This document shows positions 52,155 to 61,221 of a stretch of 64,000 nt of DNA, one piece after another. Every line of letters starts with the position of its first letter. Positions within the stretch are counted from its first letter, which is position 1. The notes beneath the pieces were generated by a model that had not been told where the DNA came from, made no database searches, and saw only the letters and a program-made list of their open reading frames with translations. The translations under genes and the position numbers were made by a program. The DNA is taken from positions 310,001-374,000 of the forward strand of contig NZ_JPOO01000001.1 in NCBI RefSeq assembly GCF_000733925.1. The letters are read 5' to 3'. The DNA is from Arenibacter algicola. GTDB lineage: Bacteria; Bacteroidota; Bacteroidia; Flavobacteriales; Flavobacteriaceae.

Positions 52155-53024
52155 CTACTGAGTTTTTTCTACAGAGTAAAATGGCTTCCCAATTACTCCT
52201 TCATCACTAAATAAGGAAGATTTCTGAATATCTTGAAGGACCTTTGTAATAAGATGTACTTTGTTATTGACCAGGACACTATCCTGTACCAATCGGATTC
52301 CGTGACTGTAATCGGCATATGTTTCACTATGACCCGCATAGACCGGCTGAATTGGGGTTCCATTTTGGTAATGCCAACCGTAAATAACAACTGGCTTGGA
52401 CGATTTTTCATAGATTTTGTTGGAGATTATAACATCCTTTTTATGTCCGGCCACCAAATCTCCCAAAGATGCCTGTTTAAGGGTCTCTTTCCTTTGCCCT
52501 TTTAACCTAGTGTTGTGTTCCCACATAACCGGAATGGTTGTCATTTGGGGACTGGGAGGAATGGGGGAGGGAGCCAATTTTACGGAGGCGTTGCTCCAAA
52601 TTTGATCTACCATTTGTTTGGTTGGGAGGGTAAAATCGATAGCCTTGGCTATTTTCTGGGCCAGGATTGGGGTCATTGGCATTAAGAAATAATCGGTATC
52701 CGAGCCAACGGCCAAATAATCTGGAAGTACATAATAGGTTACAACATAAGCGGAATCCTTGATGGTTTTTGAAAATGAAATGGGAACCAAGTCACGTAAA
52801 AAAGTGGGGATATTTCCATTCAATATCTCTTGGTAAATTTGATTTTCCCTGTCTTCCACGCTTAGGGTATCGATCTGATTTTTAAAAGTACTACCGGAAA
52901 TAGCGTCATTGGCACGTGCAGGGAGGGGTAATTTTTGGGCCTTCAGTATCCCAGAAACAGTCATGCCTAAAAATAAAAGCACGACTGTTGACTTATTTAA
53001 TGCCAAATAGAAAGTTTTACTCAT
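52155..53024 (-). CDS. Secreted protein of unknown function
   Basis: 289 residues with an N-terminal signal peptide (TVVLLFLGMTVSGILKAQ). I do not recognise a named domain. Distinctive segments are TYYVLPDYLAVGSDTDYFLMPMTP, IPVMWEHNTRLKGQR, LVAGHKKDVIIS, PVVIYGWHYQNGTPIQP and YAGHSETYADYSHGIRLVQD; the several His, Asp and Ser residues in the last two look like an enzyme active site, perhaps a hydrolase. Similar unnamed exported proteins are known to me from other bacteria, without function. It is separate from the cyclodeaminase-like gene by 50 bases, same strand. Confidence 0.65.
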   Translation of the reverse strand: MSKTFYLALNKSTVVLLFLGMTVSGILKAQKLPLPARANDAISGSTFKNQIDTLSVEDRENQIYQEILNGNIPTFLRDLVPISFSKTIKDSAYVVTYYVLPDYLAVGSDTDYFLMPMTPILAQKIAKAIDFTLPTKQMVDQIWSNASVKLAPSPIPPSPQMTTIPVMWEHNTRLKGQRKETLKQASLGDLVAGHKKDVIISNKIYEKSSKPVVIYGWHYQNGTPIQPVYAGHSETYADYSHGIRLVQDSVLVNNKVHLITKVLQDIQKSSLFSDEGVIGKPFYSVEKTQ

Positions 53025-53074
53025 TTTTTTGATGTTCCTTATTTACGAATGTATTTGCTTGAATTTTTTTTGTT

Positions 53075-54034
53075 TTAAACAGCCTGGTACATATTGTAAT
53101 AATAGGTAGCCGCAGCCAGATCTTCCAAGGCATGTCCGACCGACTTAAACATCGTAATTTCCGCAGCACTTTTCCTACCTCCTTTAAATTGGGATGCAAG
53201 TTCAAATAAATCGGCCTTAATGTCCGTCTCCTTCAAAATTCCACTTTTTAAAGGAATGACGATATCTCCACTTTCCTTTAAACCGCCTTGATACGTATCA
53301 ACATACACTTCCGCTTTTTTAACTGCTTCATCATCTGCCTCCCGCATATCCACCTTGTAGGCTCCTACCAGATCCACATGTTGACCGGGCTGTAGATATT
53401 TTCCCAAAACAAGAGGAGTTTTGGATAAGGTGGCAGAGGAAATAATATCGACTTCAGATATCTTATCCTTAATCGCTTTAATGGGTTGGACATGGAAGGA
53501 TGCGTTCTTAAATTTTTGACTCAAGCTAAGTGCCTTGGAACAATCCCTGCCCCAAACATAGACTGTTTCAATGGGACGTATACTGGCATGGGCCTGTATT
53601 AAATTGGGAGCGAGGGCACCCGTACCTATCATTAAAAAGGAGCTGGAATTTTCCCTAGATAAATATTGTGATGCCAAAGCGGAGGCAGCGGCAGTCCTTT
53701 TTACGGTTAAACTTTTGGCCTCCAAAAGTCCAAGGACTCTACCCTTTAGGGCATCCAGATAAATATACGTTCCCTGAATGGCCGGTAAGTTAAATTGACC
53801 GTTTTTGGGACTCACAGTGGCAATTTTTACCCCAGCCTGTTTGCCGGGCTTCCAAGCCGGCATCAATAGCAAGGTGGAATCTTCTTGGACTTCGGGATTG
53901 GGAAAATCGTGATGATGTCTCATGGGCACCAAGGTGTCCTGGGCAGAAAATGCAGTCCTCAACGCATTTATAAGATCGGGAAAATTGGTGTTTTGCTCTA
54001 TAAAACTTGCCTGAATTTGGGTTATATTATTCAT
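53075..54034 (-). CDS. Ornithine cyclodeaminase/mu-crystallin family protein
   Basis: 319 residues from the ATG at 54034 (MNNITQIQASFIEQN); the longer frame from 54091 adds an unlikely leader. NAD(P)-binding motif SFLMIGTGALAPNLIQAHASIRPIETVYVWGRD, then EVDIISSATLSKTPLVLGKYLQPGQHVDLVGAYKVDMREADDEAV. The family includes ornithine cyclodeaminase, alanine dehydrogenase and pyrroline-2-carboxylate reductase. The pattern MRHHHDFP near residue 57 and overall similarity fit a delta-1-pyrroline-2-carboxylate reductase-like enzyme acting in hydroxyproline or lysine breakdown, but the substrate is not proven. Co-directional with the secreted-protein gene. Confidence 0.8.
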   Translation of the reverse strand: MNNITQIQASFIEQNTNFPDLINALRTAFSAQDTLVPMRHHHDFPNPEVQEDSTLLLMPAWKPGKQAGVKIATVSPKNGQFNLPAIQGTYIYLDALKGRVLGLLEAKSLTVKRTAAASALASQYLSRENSSSFLMIGTGALAPNLIQAHASIRPIETVYVWGRDCSKALSLSQKFKNASFHVQPIKAIKDKISEVDIISSATLSKTPLVLGKYLQPGQHVDLVGAYKVDMREADDEAVKKAEVYVDTYQGGLKESGDIVIPLKSGILKETDIKADLFELASQFKGGRKSAAEITMFKSVGHALEDLAAATYYYNMYQAV

Positions 54035-54717
54035 CTCCCCAAAGTTATAAAAATAAAGGAAAGTCAATCTCGGTTCACAGATACCATACAAGTGGTTTGG
54101 TTTGTATGAAACCTACCTGGAATTCACAGTTAGGTCTATAGTAGCTATGTAAACGGCACAAAGGGACAATTAGTCGCAATAATGTTTTCGGCCATAATTT
54201 AATTGCCAATTAAGCACTTATATGCTACACGGATCTACATTAAAGGCCTTGCCTGCCAAATTGGATAGTTCCCCCGAATACCTTTTCGGCAAGCTGGCCA
54301 GTATGTGTTTAAGATGTGATTCATTTTGCCTCAATGGAACATTGCCTTTTTCATAAACCAGTATTCCATTATGGCATTTCATGGACAAACCTAAATTTAT
54401 AAAAAGACAATCCCTTGCGGTTTTCCGCAAGGGGGTTAAAAATGTTCTTGGTGGTTTGGAATTTTCCTTAAATGGATATTGAGAATTGCAGTAGCCACTA
54501 AAAATAATTAAAGGTCACTTAATTATTTAAACAAATTTGATTAGCTTAGGAGGGGTTGTTCGGTATCGGAATCAGTTATTTGTAATTAAGATAAAAGATT
54601 AAATGTTACTCTTTATGGCAACAAAAAAGCACATTGATCATCAATTAGTCCATGTTATTTTAATTATGCTCAATAATAGATTTTACTTTCTTGGCACCGA
54701 ATAGGAAATATAAAGAA
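54035..54717. other. Intergenic region with a perfect hairpin
   Basis: About 680 bases, no gene I can support; a leftward 70-codon frame at 54218-54430 is open but unrecognised. It contains the nine-base hairpin CCCTTGCGG (54412-54420) / CCGCAAGGG (54425-54433) with a TTTT loop; T-rich sequence follows it in the leftward direction. Because no leftward gene lies just upstream of it, it may end a small RNA or mark a lost gene. Confidence 0.4.
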
Positions 54718-56478
54718 ATGGCAGTTCTCCTCCGTATATATAACATCTTGATTATCTTATTGTTTTCGGGCATTATGATGCAATGCACGAAGAGTTTGCC
54801 ACCTGGAGACCCTGATAATGGCGGATTGCTACTTCCTGAAGGTTTTGAGGCGGTAGTGGTGGTAGACAGTATAGGGCCTGCCCGCCATCTTGCGGTTAAT
54901 GACAATGGCGATGTATATATAAAAATGCGATTTGCCCATCCGGAAGGCGAGAATATTGGTCTGCGCGATACTGATAATGACGGAAAAGCCGACCAAATTG
55001 AACGGTTTGGGGTATTTGATCAGCGCGGTTATTACGCTACAGGGATGCGCATCTATAAGGATTACTTGTACTACAGTACAGCAAGTACGGTATATAGGCA
55101 AAAGCTGACCAGGGGCAAGTTGGTACCTGAAGGTGAACCTGAGGTCATGCTTACGGATGACTATCAAAATTCCCCTTATGGCTATTCCCATATTGCCAAA
55201 CCATTGACTTTTGATGGTGACGGTCATATGTATGTTCCCTTTGGTTCTCCAGGAGATGTGTGCCAGTCAAAAGAACAGAATAGAATGCCAGGGGCATTGG
55301 GGCAGGATCCATGTCCTGAGTTGGAGTGGCACGCCGGGATATGGCAATTTGACGCAGATAAGCCTGGCCAGACGCAAAAGGACGGCTATCACTATGCTAC
55401 AGGTATTAGGAGTGTTGTTGGGATGGATTGGAACCCTTACGATAATACCTTATATGCCTTGCAACATGGAAGGGACAACCTGAACCGTAACTGGCCGGAA
55501 TACTACTCCCCATGGCAAAGTGCTATGCTACCTTCGGAAGAGTTTCTCAAGGTCGAAGAGGGGACCAATGCTGGTTGGCCTTACTACTATTACGATCATA
55601 TGCAGGGCAAAAAATTGCTTAATCCAGAATATGGAGGTGATGGCAAAAAGGAAGGTGATGGGGCTAAATACGAGCAGCCCATAATTGGTTTTCCAGGTCA
55701 TTGGGCACCCAATGACCTGCATTTTTATCAAGGTGATCAATTCCCTGAGCATTATAAAAATGGTGCTTTTATCGCCTTTCACGGCTCTACTATCAGGGCT
55801 CCTTTTCCTCAAGCCGGCTATTTTATTGCTTTTGTCCCATTTAAAAATGGACAAGCTGGCGAGTGGGAAGTATTTGCCGATGGTTTTACACAGGTCGATA
55901 AAATTGTTGATACGGACGATGCAGGATATAGGCCTATGGGTATTGCCATGGGACCGGATGGTTCATTGTATATCAGCGAAAGTGAGCACGGTAAAATTTG
56001 GCGGGTAATGTACAAAGGGGACAAGAAGAGTTTTGGAAAAGACCAACTTTCGAAAATGGAAAAACTCAAAAACTTACCGCATATCAAAACTCCGGATGAA
56101 ACTAAGGATGATCTTACGCCACTTAGGGCAGAAGCGGGAGCTGTATTATATAACAAATACTGTGGAGCCTGTCATATGGCCAATGGTATGGGAGACGGTA
56201 GTAGGTTTCCGCCGATCGCCGGTTCAGAATGGGTCAAAGGGGATCAACAAAGACTTATAGACGTTGTGTTGAGCGGATTAAGTGGGCCCATAGAAGTGAA
56301 TGGCAAGGCCTTTGACGGTGTAATGCCAGCGGTAGATTATTTGGAAGATGAGGAAATTGCCCAGATTTTGACGTACATAAGAAAGGAATTTGGGGATAAT
56401 TCCCCACCTGTTGGGTCCTACTATGTGAAGCAGGGCAGGTACTTCGCCAAGAAGAAAAAACAGGAAAGTGGCATTTAG
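54718..56478 (+). CDS. Sorbosone dehydrogenase-like lipoprotein with C-terminal cytochrome c
   Basis: 586 residues from the ATG at 54718; an upstream in-frame TTG at 54691 is less likely. Lipoprotein signal (IYNILIILLFSGIMMQC). Residues about 30-440 form a beta-propeller of the PQQ-dependent sugar/sorbosone dehydrogenase kind (LLLPEGFEAVVVVDSIGPARHLAVNDNGDVYIK, HYATGIRSVVGMDWNPYDNTLYALQHGRDNL, GTNAGWPYYYYD, FPGHWAPNDLHFY). The last 110 residues are a cytochrome c with CGACH at about 482-486 and a later Met in DGVMPAVDYL. It would oxidise a sugar or alcohol in the periplasm and pass electrons to the attached haem. Substrate unknown. Confidence 0.85.
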   Translation: MAVLLRIYNILIILLFSGIMMQCTKSLPPGDPDNGGLLLPEGFEAVVVVDSIGPARHLAVNDNGDVYIKMRFAHPEGENIGLRDTDNDGKADQIERFGVFDQRGYYATGMRIYKDYLYYSTASTVYRQKLTRGKLVPEGEPEVMLTDDYQNSPYGYSHIAKPLTFDGDGHMYVPFGSPGDVCQSKEQNRMPGALGQDPCPELEWHAGIWQFDADKPGQTQKDGYHYATGIRSVVGMDWNPYDNTLYALQHGRDNLNRNWPEYYSPWQSAMLPSEEFLKVEEGTNAGWPYYYYDHMQGKKLLNPEYGGDGKKEGDGAKYEQPIIGFPGHWAPNDLHFYQGDQFPEHYKNGAFIAFHGSTIRAPFPQAGYFIAFVPFKNGQAGEWEVFADGFTQVDKIVDTDDAGYRPMGIAMGPDGSLYISESEHGKIWRVMYKGDKKSFGKDQLSKMEKLKNLPHIKTPDETKDDLTPLRAEAGAVLYNKYCGACHMANGMGDGSRFPPIAGSEWVKGDQQRLIDVVLSGLSGPIEVNGKAFDGVMPAVDYLEDEEIAQILTYIRKEFGDNSPPVGSYYVKQGRYFAKKKKQESGI

Positions 56479-56664
56479 ATTTCTAAATGTTTTTAATGTA
56501 GATGATATGAGTTGGGGGTAGGAAGGAAAGATGAATGGAGTTTGTGTCCAGACATATTATACAATACGTTTTTCAGGGACCATAGATCAAAGAATTAAAG
56601 TTGATGGAGGCATATATCCTTGGTATGGATTAAATTTAGACCTCAAACAAATCAACCACCGAAA

Positions 56665-58923
56665 ATGAAAAAATTAGTACCCTTTCTATATCTTATTCCT
56701 ATTTTGTGCATTGGCCAAACCAAAGATGCCGAAGCCAAACCAATAGCAAAGCTTAATACAATTTATGTAGATGAGCCTTTTGTTCAAGAATATCACGAGG
56801 CATTTATTGTTGCCGAAAACAGTGAAGACACCAATAACGTTAGGGCCATAAAACCCGATTTGGCGGGCAACATCTGGATTGCCACCAAAAATGGCATTTA
56901 TCAAAAGGAAGTCGATTCCAGGGAATGGAAGTTAGTTATTAGTGGGAACAATCAGGGTCCGGCCTATGACGTAGAAATTGATAAAGAGCAAGATGTATGG
57001 ATGGCCACTTGGAACGGAGTTTATAGGAGTCGCTCCGGGGATATCCAAAAAATGGAAGGTCCTAAGCCGCCTATTGCCAAACTGCTATCGGCAAAAGAAG
57101 GTTTTTATGCCCTTGGGCCACATGGAATATGGCTGTATAAAGACAGTAAATGGTCGAAAAAAGAATATAAAACAGCGAGAAGTATTCGTGCGGTACTGTC
57201 TGATAATAATGGGGGACTTTGGATAGGTACGGACGTGGGCCTGTATTACTGTAAGGATGAAAAAACTACGGCATATCAAGCAAACGTGGATCTGATCAGT
57301 GCCTATGTTAGGGGAATGGATTTTGACCAGGATGGAAATATGTGGATAGGGGGCCTGGGGGGTATTTCCATTAGAAACAAAACCGCAAAAATTGGGGAAA
57401 AACGGCCTGAGGATGGGATTACCAATGCTAATGTAACCGCTGTGGCAAGAGGACCGGACGGTAGGATGTGGGTAGGTACCCAATACGGCATAACACGATT
57501 TATCCCGGGAGAAAAAGAGTATTCCGTTAGATTGGGCAAGCGCTGGTTGGTAGATGATGCGGTGAACGATATCGCTTTTGACCAGCAGGGAAATGCATGG
57601 GTTGCGACTGCCAATGGAGTTAGTGCCATAAAGAACCGGAAGATGACCCTTGAAGACAAGGCAGACTATTTTTATGATAAATTGATACGGCGCCATGTCC
57701 GGGAACCATGGATAATAGCCCGTTCCAAATTAGTGGTACCGGGCGATACTACAACCATACAACCGGAGGACGATGATAATGATGGGGAGTTTACATCCAA
57801 TTATCTGGCCATGGAATCCTTTAGGTATGCAACAACCAAAAATCTGGAGGCTAAGGAAAGGGCCAAAAAAGCATTCGATTTCTTACATTTTTTAAGGGAA
57901 GTAACCGGGGAAGATGGTTTTTTTGCCAGAACTATAATTCCAGTTTCCTGGGAGCAATCCCATGATATGAACCGCACTTATACCGAACGCGAATTGGCCG
58001 AGGCAATAATTGAAAACCCAAGACAAAAACCGGTGGAAAAGCGTTGGCATGTTTCCAAGGACGGTAAGTGGAAATGGAAGGGCGACACCAGTAGCGATGA
58101 GATTTCGGGCCATTTATTCGGCTATTATTGTTACTATAACTTGGTGGCCGATGCCAAGGAAAAAAAGCGGGTAGCGGATCATTTTAGTAAAATTATGGAC
58201 CATCTCATAGAAAACGACTTCAACTTGGTAGATGTTGACGGGACCCATACCAAATGGGGCGTATGGTCCCCGAATATCTTGAACCATAATCCCGACTGGG
58301 CTCCGGAAAGGGCATTGAACTCTTTGGAGTTGCTGGCGTTCTTAAAGTTTACCCATCACATTACCAAAAAAGAAAAGTATCAAAAGGAATATTTGAAATT
58401 GATCAAGGAAGAGGGGTATTTGGAAAATGCAAAAACCTTGCATAATACCAATCCTTCCTGGGAGACATATTTTGATATTTTTTTGTCCCTATACATGTAT
58501 CCGACCCTAATAAATTATGAAGATGATCCTGAATTGAAGAGGGAGTATCACGACCATTTGGAGCAATGGTTCAATAAACATAAAAAGGCAAAGAGCCCCA
58601 TGATCAATTTTACTTACAATTTTCTAACAGGGGGAGATGAGGAACTGGATAATTCCATTGCCTTTTTAAAGGATGCCCCCTTGGACTTGGTAGACTGGTA
58701 TGTGGACAATGCCCAAAGGGAAGACCTTAAGGTAGTTCGGAAGCCTATTCTTGAAGAGCTGCAAACGGCCTTACGCCCACCAAGTGAGTACCGAACTATG
58801 CGATGGGATCAAAACCCTTATGTTGCGGTTAGCGGTGATCCGTCCCAGGAAAAAGAACCTGTATACTGGTTGTTGCCCTACTGGATGGGGCGATATTTAA
58901 ACTTGATATCCGCGGAAAAGTAA
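56665..58923 (+). CDS. Secreted six-repeat propeller protein with helical C-terminal domain
   Basis: 752 residues from the ATG at 56665 (signal peptide KKLVPFLYLIPILCIGQ). Residues about 55-330 contain six two-component-regulator propeller repeats: NIWIATKNGIYQ, DVWMATWNGVYRS, GLWIGTDVGLYY, NMWIGGLGGISIR, RMWVGTQYGITRF and AWVATANGVSAI. Residues about 350-750 are helical (YLAMESFRYATTKNLEAKERAKKAFDFLHFL, EISGHLFGYYCYYNL, LNSLELLAFLKFTHHIT) and resemble an alpha/alpha-barrel glycosidase-like fold. Unlike hybrid sensors there is no kinase, so it is probably an exported binding protein or enzyme. It follows the dehydrogenase-cytochrome gene by 190 bases. Confidence 0.8.
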   Translation: MKKLVPFLYLIPILCIGQTKDAEAKPIAKLNTIYVDEPFVQEYHEAFIVAENSEDTNNVRAIKPDLAGNIWIATKNGIYQKEVDSREWKLVISGNNQGPAYDVEIDKEQDVWMATWNGVYRSRSGDIQKMEGPKPPIAKLLSAKEGFYALGPHGIWLYKDSKWSKKEYKTARSIRAVLSDNNGGLWIGTDVGLYYCKDEKTTAYQANVDLISAYVRGMDFDQDGNMWIGGLGGISIRNKTAKIGEKRPEDGITNANVTAVARGPDGRMWVGTQYGITRFIPGEKEYSVRLGKRWLVDDAVNDIAFDQQGNAWVATANGVSAIKNRKMTLEDKADYFYDKLIRRHVREPWIIARSKLVVPGDTTTIQPEDDDNDGEFTSNYLAMESFRYATTKNLEAKERAKKAFDFLHFLREVTGEDGFFARTIIPVSWEQSHDMNRTYTERELAEAIIENPRQKPVEKRWHVSKDGKWKWKGDTSSDEISGHLFGYYCYYNLVADAKEKKRVADHFSKIMDHLIENDFNLVDVDGTHTKWGVWSPNILNHNPDWAPERALNSLELLAFLKFTHHITKKEKYQKEYLKLIKEEGYLENAKTLHNTNPSWETYFDIFLSLYMYPTLINYEDDPELKREYHDHLEQWFNKHKKAKSPMINFTYNFLTGGDEELDNSIAFLKDAPLDLVDWYVDNAQREDLKVVRKPILEELQTALRPPSEYRTMRWDQNPYVAVSGDPSQEKEPVYWLLPYWMGRYLNLISAEK

Positions 58924-59011
58924 AACTTTAAGCTATTCAATGCATTTGCTATAGCCCAGTCAATGTGCGAAGCTTACAGCCCCAAGAGCTGCCATTTGTT
59001 TGTTTTAGTCT

Positions 59012-59689
59012 TTAAAAAAGATTCTTTTTTACAAGCTCATAATAACTGGCACTTACGGGTATGATCGCTTTTTCAATCAATAAATCCCTGCCCTTTAAAG
59101 CGTTTACTTTTGCCTTGTTAACGATATATGATCTATGTACCCTCATGAAACTTTGTACCGGGAGCTTTTTCTCCAAGGCGCTAAGGCTCTGGTTGCTCAT
59201 AATCTTACCTTGAGGAGTGTGATAAATGACATATTCACTATCACTTTCTATGTATAGAATGCTATCAAACTTTATTTTATGTAGGTCATAGCCAGATTTA
59301 ACAACTATTGAATCCTCTGTGGTTTCCTGATTAGTTTCTGTTTTAATTTTGTTGACCGCCTTTAAAAAGCGTTCAAAGGTAATTGGCTTTAAAAGATAAT
59401 CTATGGCATTTAGTTCAAACCCTTCCAGGGCGTATTCGGAGTATGCCGTGGTAAAGATGACCTGTGTGCCGGGTGGAATCATTTTGGCAAAATCGGTACC
59501 TTTTATTTCGGGCATTTGTATATCCAATAGAAGGAGGTCTATTTTTTTTTCCTTAAGTACTTTGATGGAGTCCAAGGGGTTTTCGAAATCGGCCACCAAT
59601 TCCAAAAAATTCACTTTGGCAATATAGGTTTTAAGGAGGCTTCGTGCCAATTCCTCGTCGTCTACAATCAAACATTTAATGCTTCCCAT
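59012..59689 (-). CDS. LytR-type response regulator (LytTR DNA-binding)
   Basis: 225 residues. Receiver domain with the acidic pocket VDDEE and phospho-acceptor Asp56 (LLLLDIQMPEIKG), Thr and Lys of the switch in FTTAYSEYALEGF and YLLKPITF. The C-terminal LytTR domain binds direct repeats in DNA: IVVKSGYDLHKIKFDSILYIESDSEYVIYH and SFMRVHRSYIVN. The gene overlaps the upstream kinase gene by 14 bases, so the two form one operon. Targets are unknown; the neighbouring divergent EF-hand/YHYH genes are candidates. Confidence 0.92.
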   Translation of the reverse strand: MGSIKCLIVDDEELARSLLKTYIAKVNFLELVADFENPLDSIKVLKEKKIDLLLLDIQMPEIKGTDFAKMIPPGTQVIFTTAYSEYALEGFELNAIDYLLKPITFERFLKAVNKIKTETNQETTEDSIVVKSGYDLHKIKFDSILYIESDSEYVIYHTPQGKIMSNQSLSALEKKLPVQSFMRVHRSYIVNKAKVNALKGRDLLIEKAIIPVSASYYELVKKNLF

Positions 59690-60707
59690 TCAGATCTATG
59701 TGTAGTTGAACTTTAAAAGTAGTTAATTCTTTTTGGAGCTTTAAGCTATGCTTTTTAGGATATAGAATTTCCAATCTTTTCTTTACGTTTTCGAGGCCTA
59801 TTCCTCCCATTTTGTCCTTTTGCATAGACTCTTTGGGAATGCTGTTTTCAATTTCAAAATGGATTTTCCTGTCATCGGAGAAGATACTTATTTTTAAAAA
59901 GGCATCTGTTATCTTTTCTAGATTACCGTGTTTTAGGGCATTTTCAACAAACGGAATAAAAAGCATAGGGGCCACCTGTACAGTATCGTTTTTTATTTGA
60001 AATTCTGTGTGTATGGGATAGGTTTTACTGCTTTTTAGGACGTACATGGCCAGATAGTCCTTTATATAAGCTACCTCCTTTCCTATGGGTACATAAGCCT
60101 GTTCACATTCGTACAAAACATAGCGTAACATATTGGATAGGGTACTGATTCCCTGTTGGGTCTTCTCCGAATTGGTAACCGAAAGGGCATAAATATTGTT
60201 CAGGGAATTGAAAAGGAAATGTGGGTTGATCTGCGATTTCAGCAGTTTTAGTTCGGTCTGCAAATTTTCATTTTTGTTCCTAATGGTTTCTTCTTCCTTC
60301 TTTTGGGCAAACAAAAATGTCTCTACAAAGGTGGCCAGCACATAGGCAATGGACATTATCAAAAAATGGATCAAAAACTGGGGCGGTACCCTGGGGCGCA
60401 TAGGGCGTGGTGGACCTGCCTCACGTGGTGGCTGACCTGAAAATAGTCCCAAAACAGGTTCGGAAATAATGGCGGCACAGAAAACGATCAGGGCCAAAGA
60501 GATCAATATAAAGGGCACATACTTTTTTTTGAACAAAAGTGCTGGAGCTGTGTAATAGATCAAAACGGCTATGACCACAATTTGTAAAAGAAAGGACGGT
60601 GTGTTTTTTTTTGCAAAGCCTGCATCATCTGTCATTAGTAACCAGGCCATAAGCCAAACGGCTAGCCATAATACAGTGTGAAAAAGAAATCGTTTAGTTC
60701 TGTCCAT
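59676..60707 (-). CDS. LytS-type sensor histidine kinase
   Basis: 343 residues. Four membrane helices lie in the first 135 residues (about 8-25, 39-56, 63-84 and 110-132), with a Pro- and Arg-rich loop (GQPPREAGPPRPMRPRVPP) that may be extracytosolic. The His_kinase domain has LKSQINPHFLFNSLNNIYALS (phosphorylated His163) and the ATP-binding part FIPFVENALKHGN and GGIGLENVKKRLEILYP. No separate ligand-binding domain is evident, so the membrane part senses the signal. Overlaps the regulator gene by 14 bases. Confidence 0.9.
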   Translation of the reverse strand: MDRTKRFLFHTVLWLAVWLMAWLLMTDDAGFAKKNTPSFLLQIVVIAVLIYYTAPALLFKKKYVPFILISLALIVFCAAIISEPVLGLFSGQPPREAGPPRPMRPRVPPQFLIHFLIMSIAYVLATFVETFLFAQKKEEETIRNKNENLQTELKLLKSQINPHFLFNSLNNIYALSVTNSEKTQQGISTLSNMLRYVLYECEQAYVPIGKEVAYIKDYLAMYVLKSSKTYPIHTEFQIKNDTVQVAPMLFIPFVENALKHGNLEKITDAFLKISIFSDDRKIHFEIENSIPKESMQKDKMGGIGLENVKKRLEILYPKKHSLKLQKELTTFKVQLHIDLNGKH

Positions 60708-60898
60708 GGTACAAATTAAAGGAATTAATTTTCATCGCACTGCAAAAATTGGCCATCCAAACCTTTCTGAATATGTAGTTCACTGAAGCTAACACCTCAT
60801 ACGCTTAAAACCTCCAGTGCTTCATTGAAACTGGCCATTTGGTATTAAACCACGGGCCACCTTTGTAGTCCAAAGAATGAATTTAAAAAACAATAACA

Positions 60899-61186
60899 AT
60901 GAAAAAAATGGTATTAAAATCAGCAGTGTTAACAGCAATGGTAACCTTATTTTTTAGCGCTAACCTTAGTGCGCAATCCCAAGGGGGTAAAGGACAAAAA
61001 GAACCACCATCCGTAGACCAAATTTTTAAGGAAATGGACAAGGATGAGGACGGTAAATTATCCAAAGAGGAATTAAAGGGCCCTATTAAAGATGATTTTG
61101 ACACGATAGATACCGATGAGGATGGCTACATCTCTAAAGAAGAGTTGGAGAAAGCACCAAAGCCTAAAGGACGTAAACGTGAATAG
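60899..61186 (+). CDS. Exported EF-hand protein
   Basis: 95 residues with a signal peptide (VLTAMVTLFFSANLSAQ). Two EF-hand loops DKDEDGKLSKEE and DTDEDGYISKEE have the acidic positions 1, 3, 5 and 12 needed for calcium. The rest is short and Lys/Glu rich, ending PKPKGRKRE. It should be a periplasmic or surface calcium-binding protein. It faces the LytS/LytR operon across 190 bases and is followed after 35 bases by the YHYH lipoprotein gene. Confidence 0.82.
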   Translation: MKKMVLKSAVLTAMVTLFFSANLSAQSQGGKGQKEPPSVDQIFKEMDKDEDGKLSKEELKGPIKDDFDTIDTDEDGYISKEELEKAPKPKGRKRE

Positions 61187-61221
61187 GTAGAAAACTTAAG
61201 TGTAAATATAAAATTGAAGCT

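Noticed and set aside
54218..54430. 70-codon leftward frame in the gap before the dehydrogenase-cytochrome gene
   Set aside because: Overlaps the perfect hairpin at its start and has no recognised relatives; possible but not supported.
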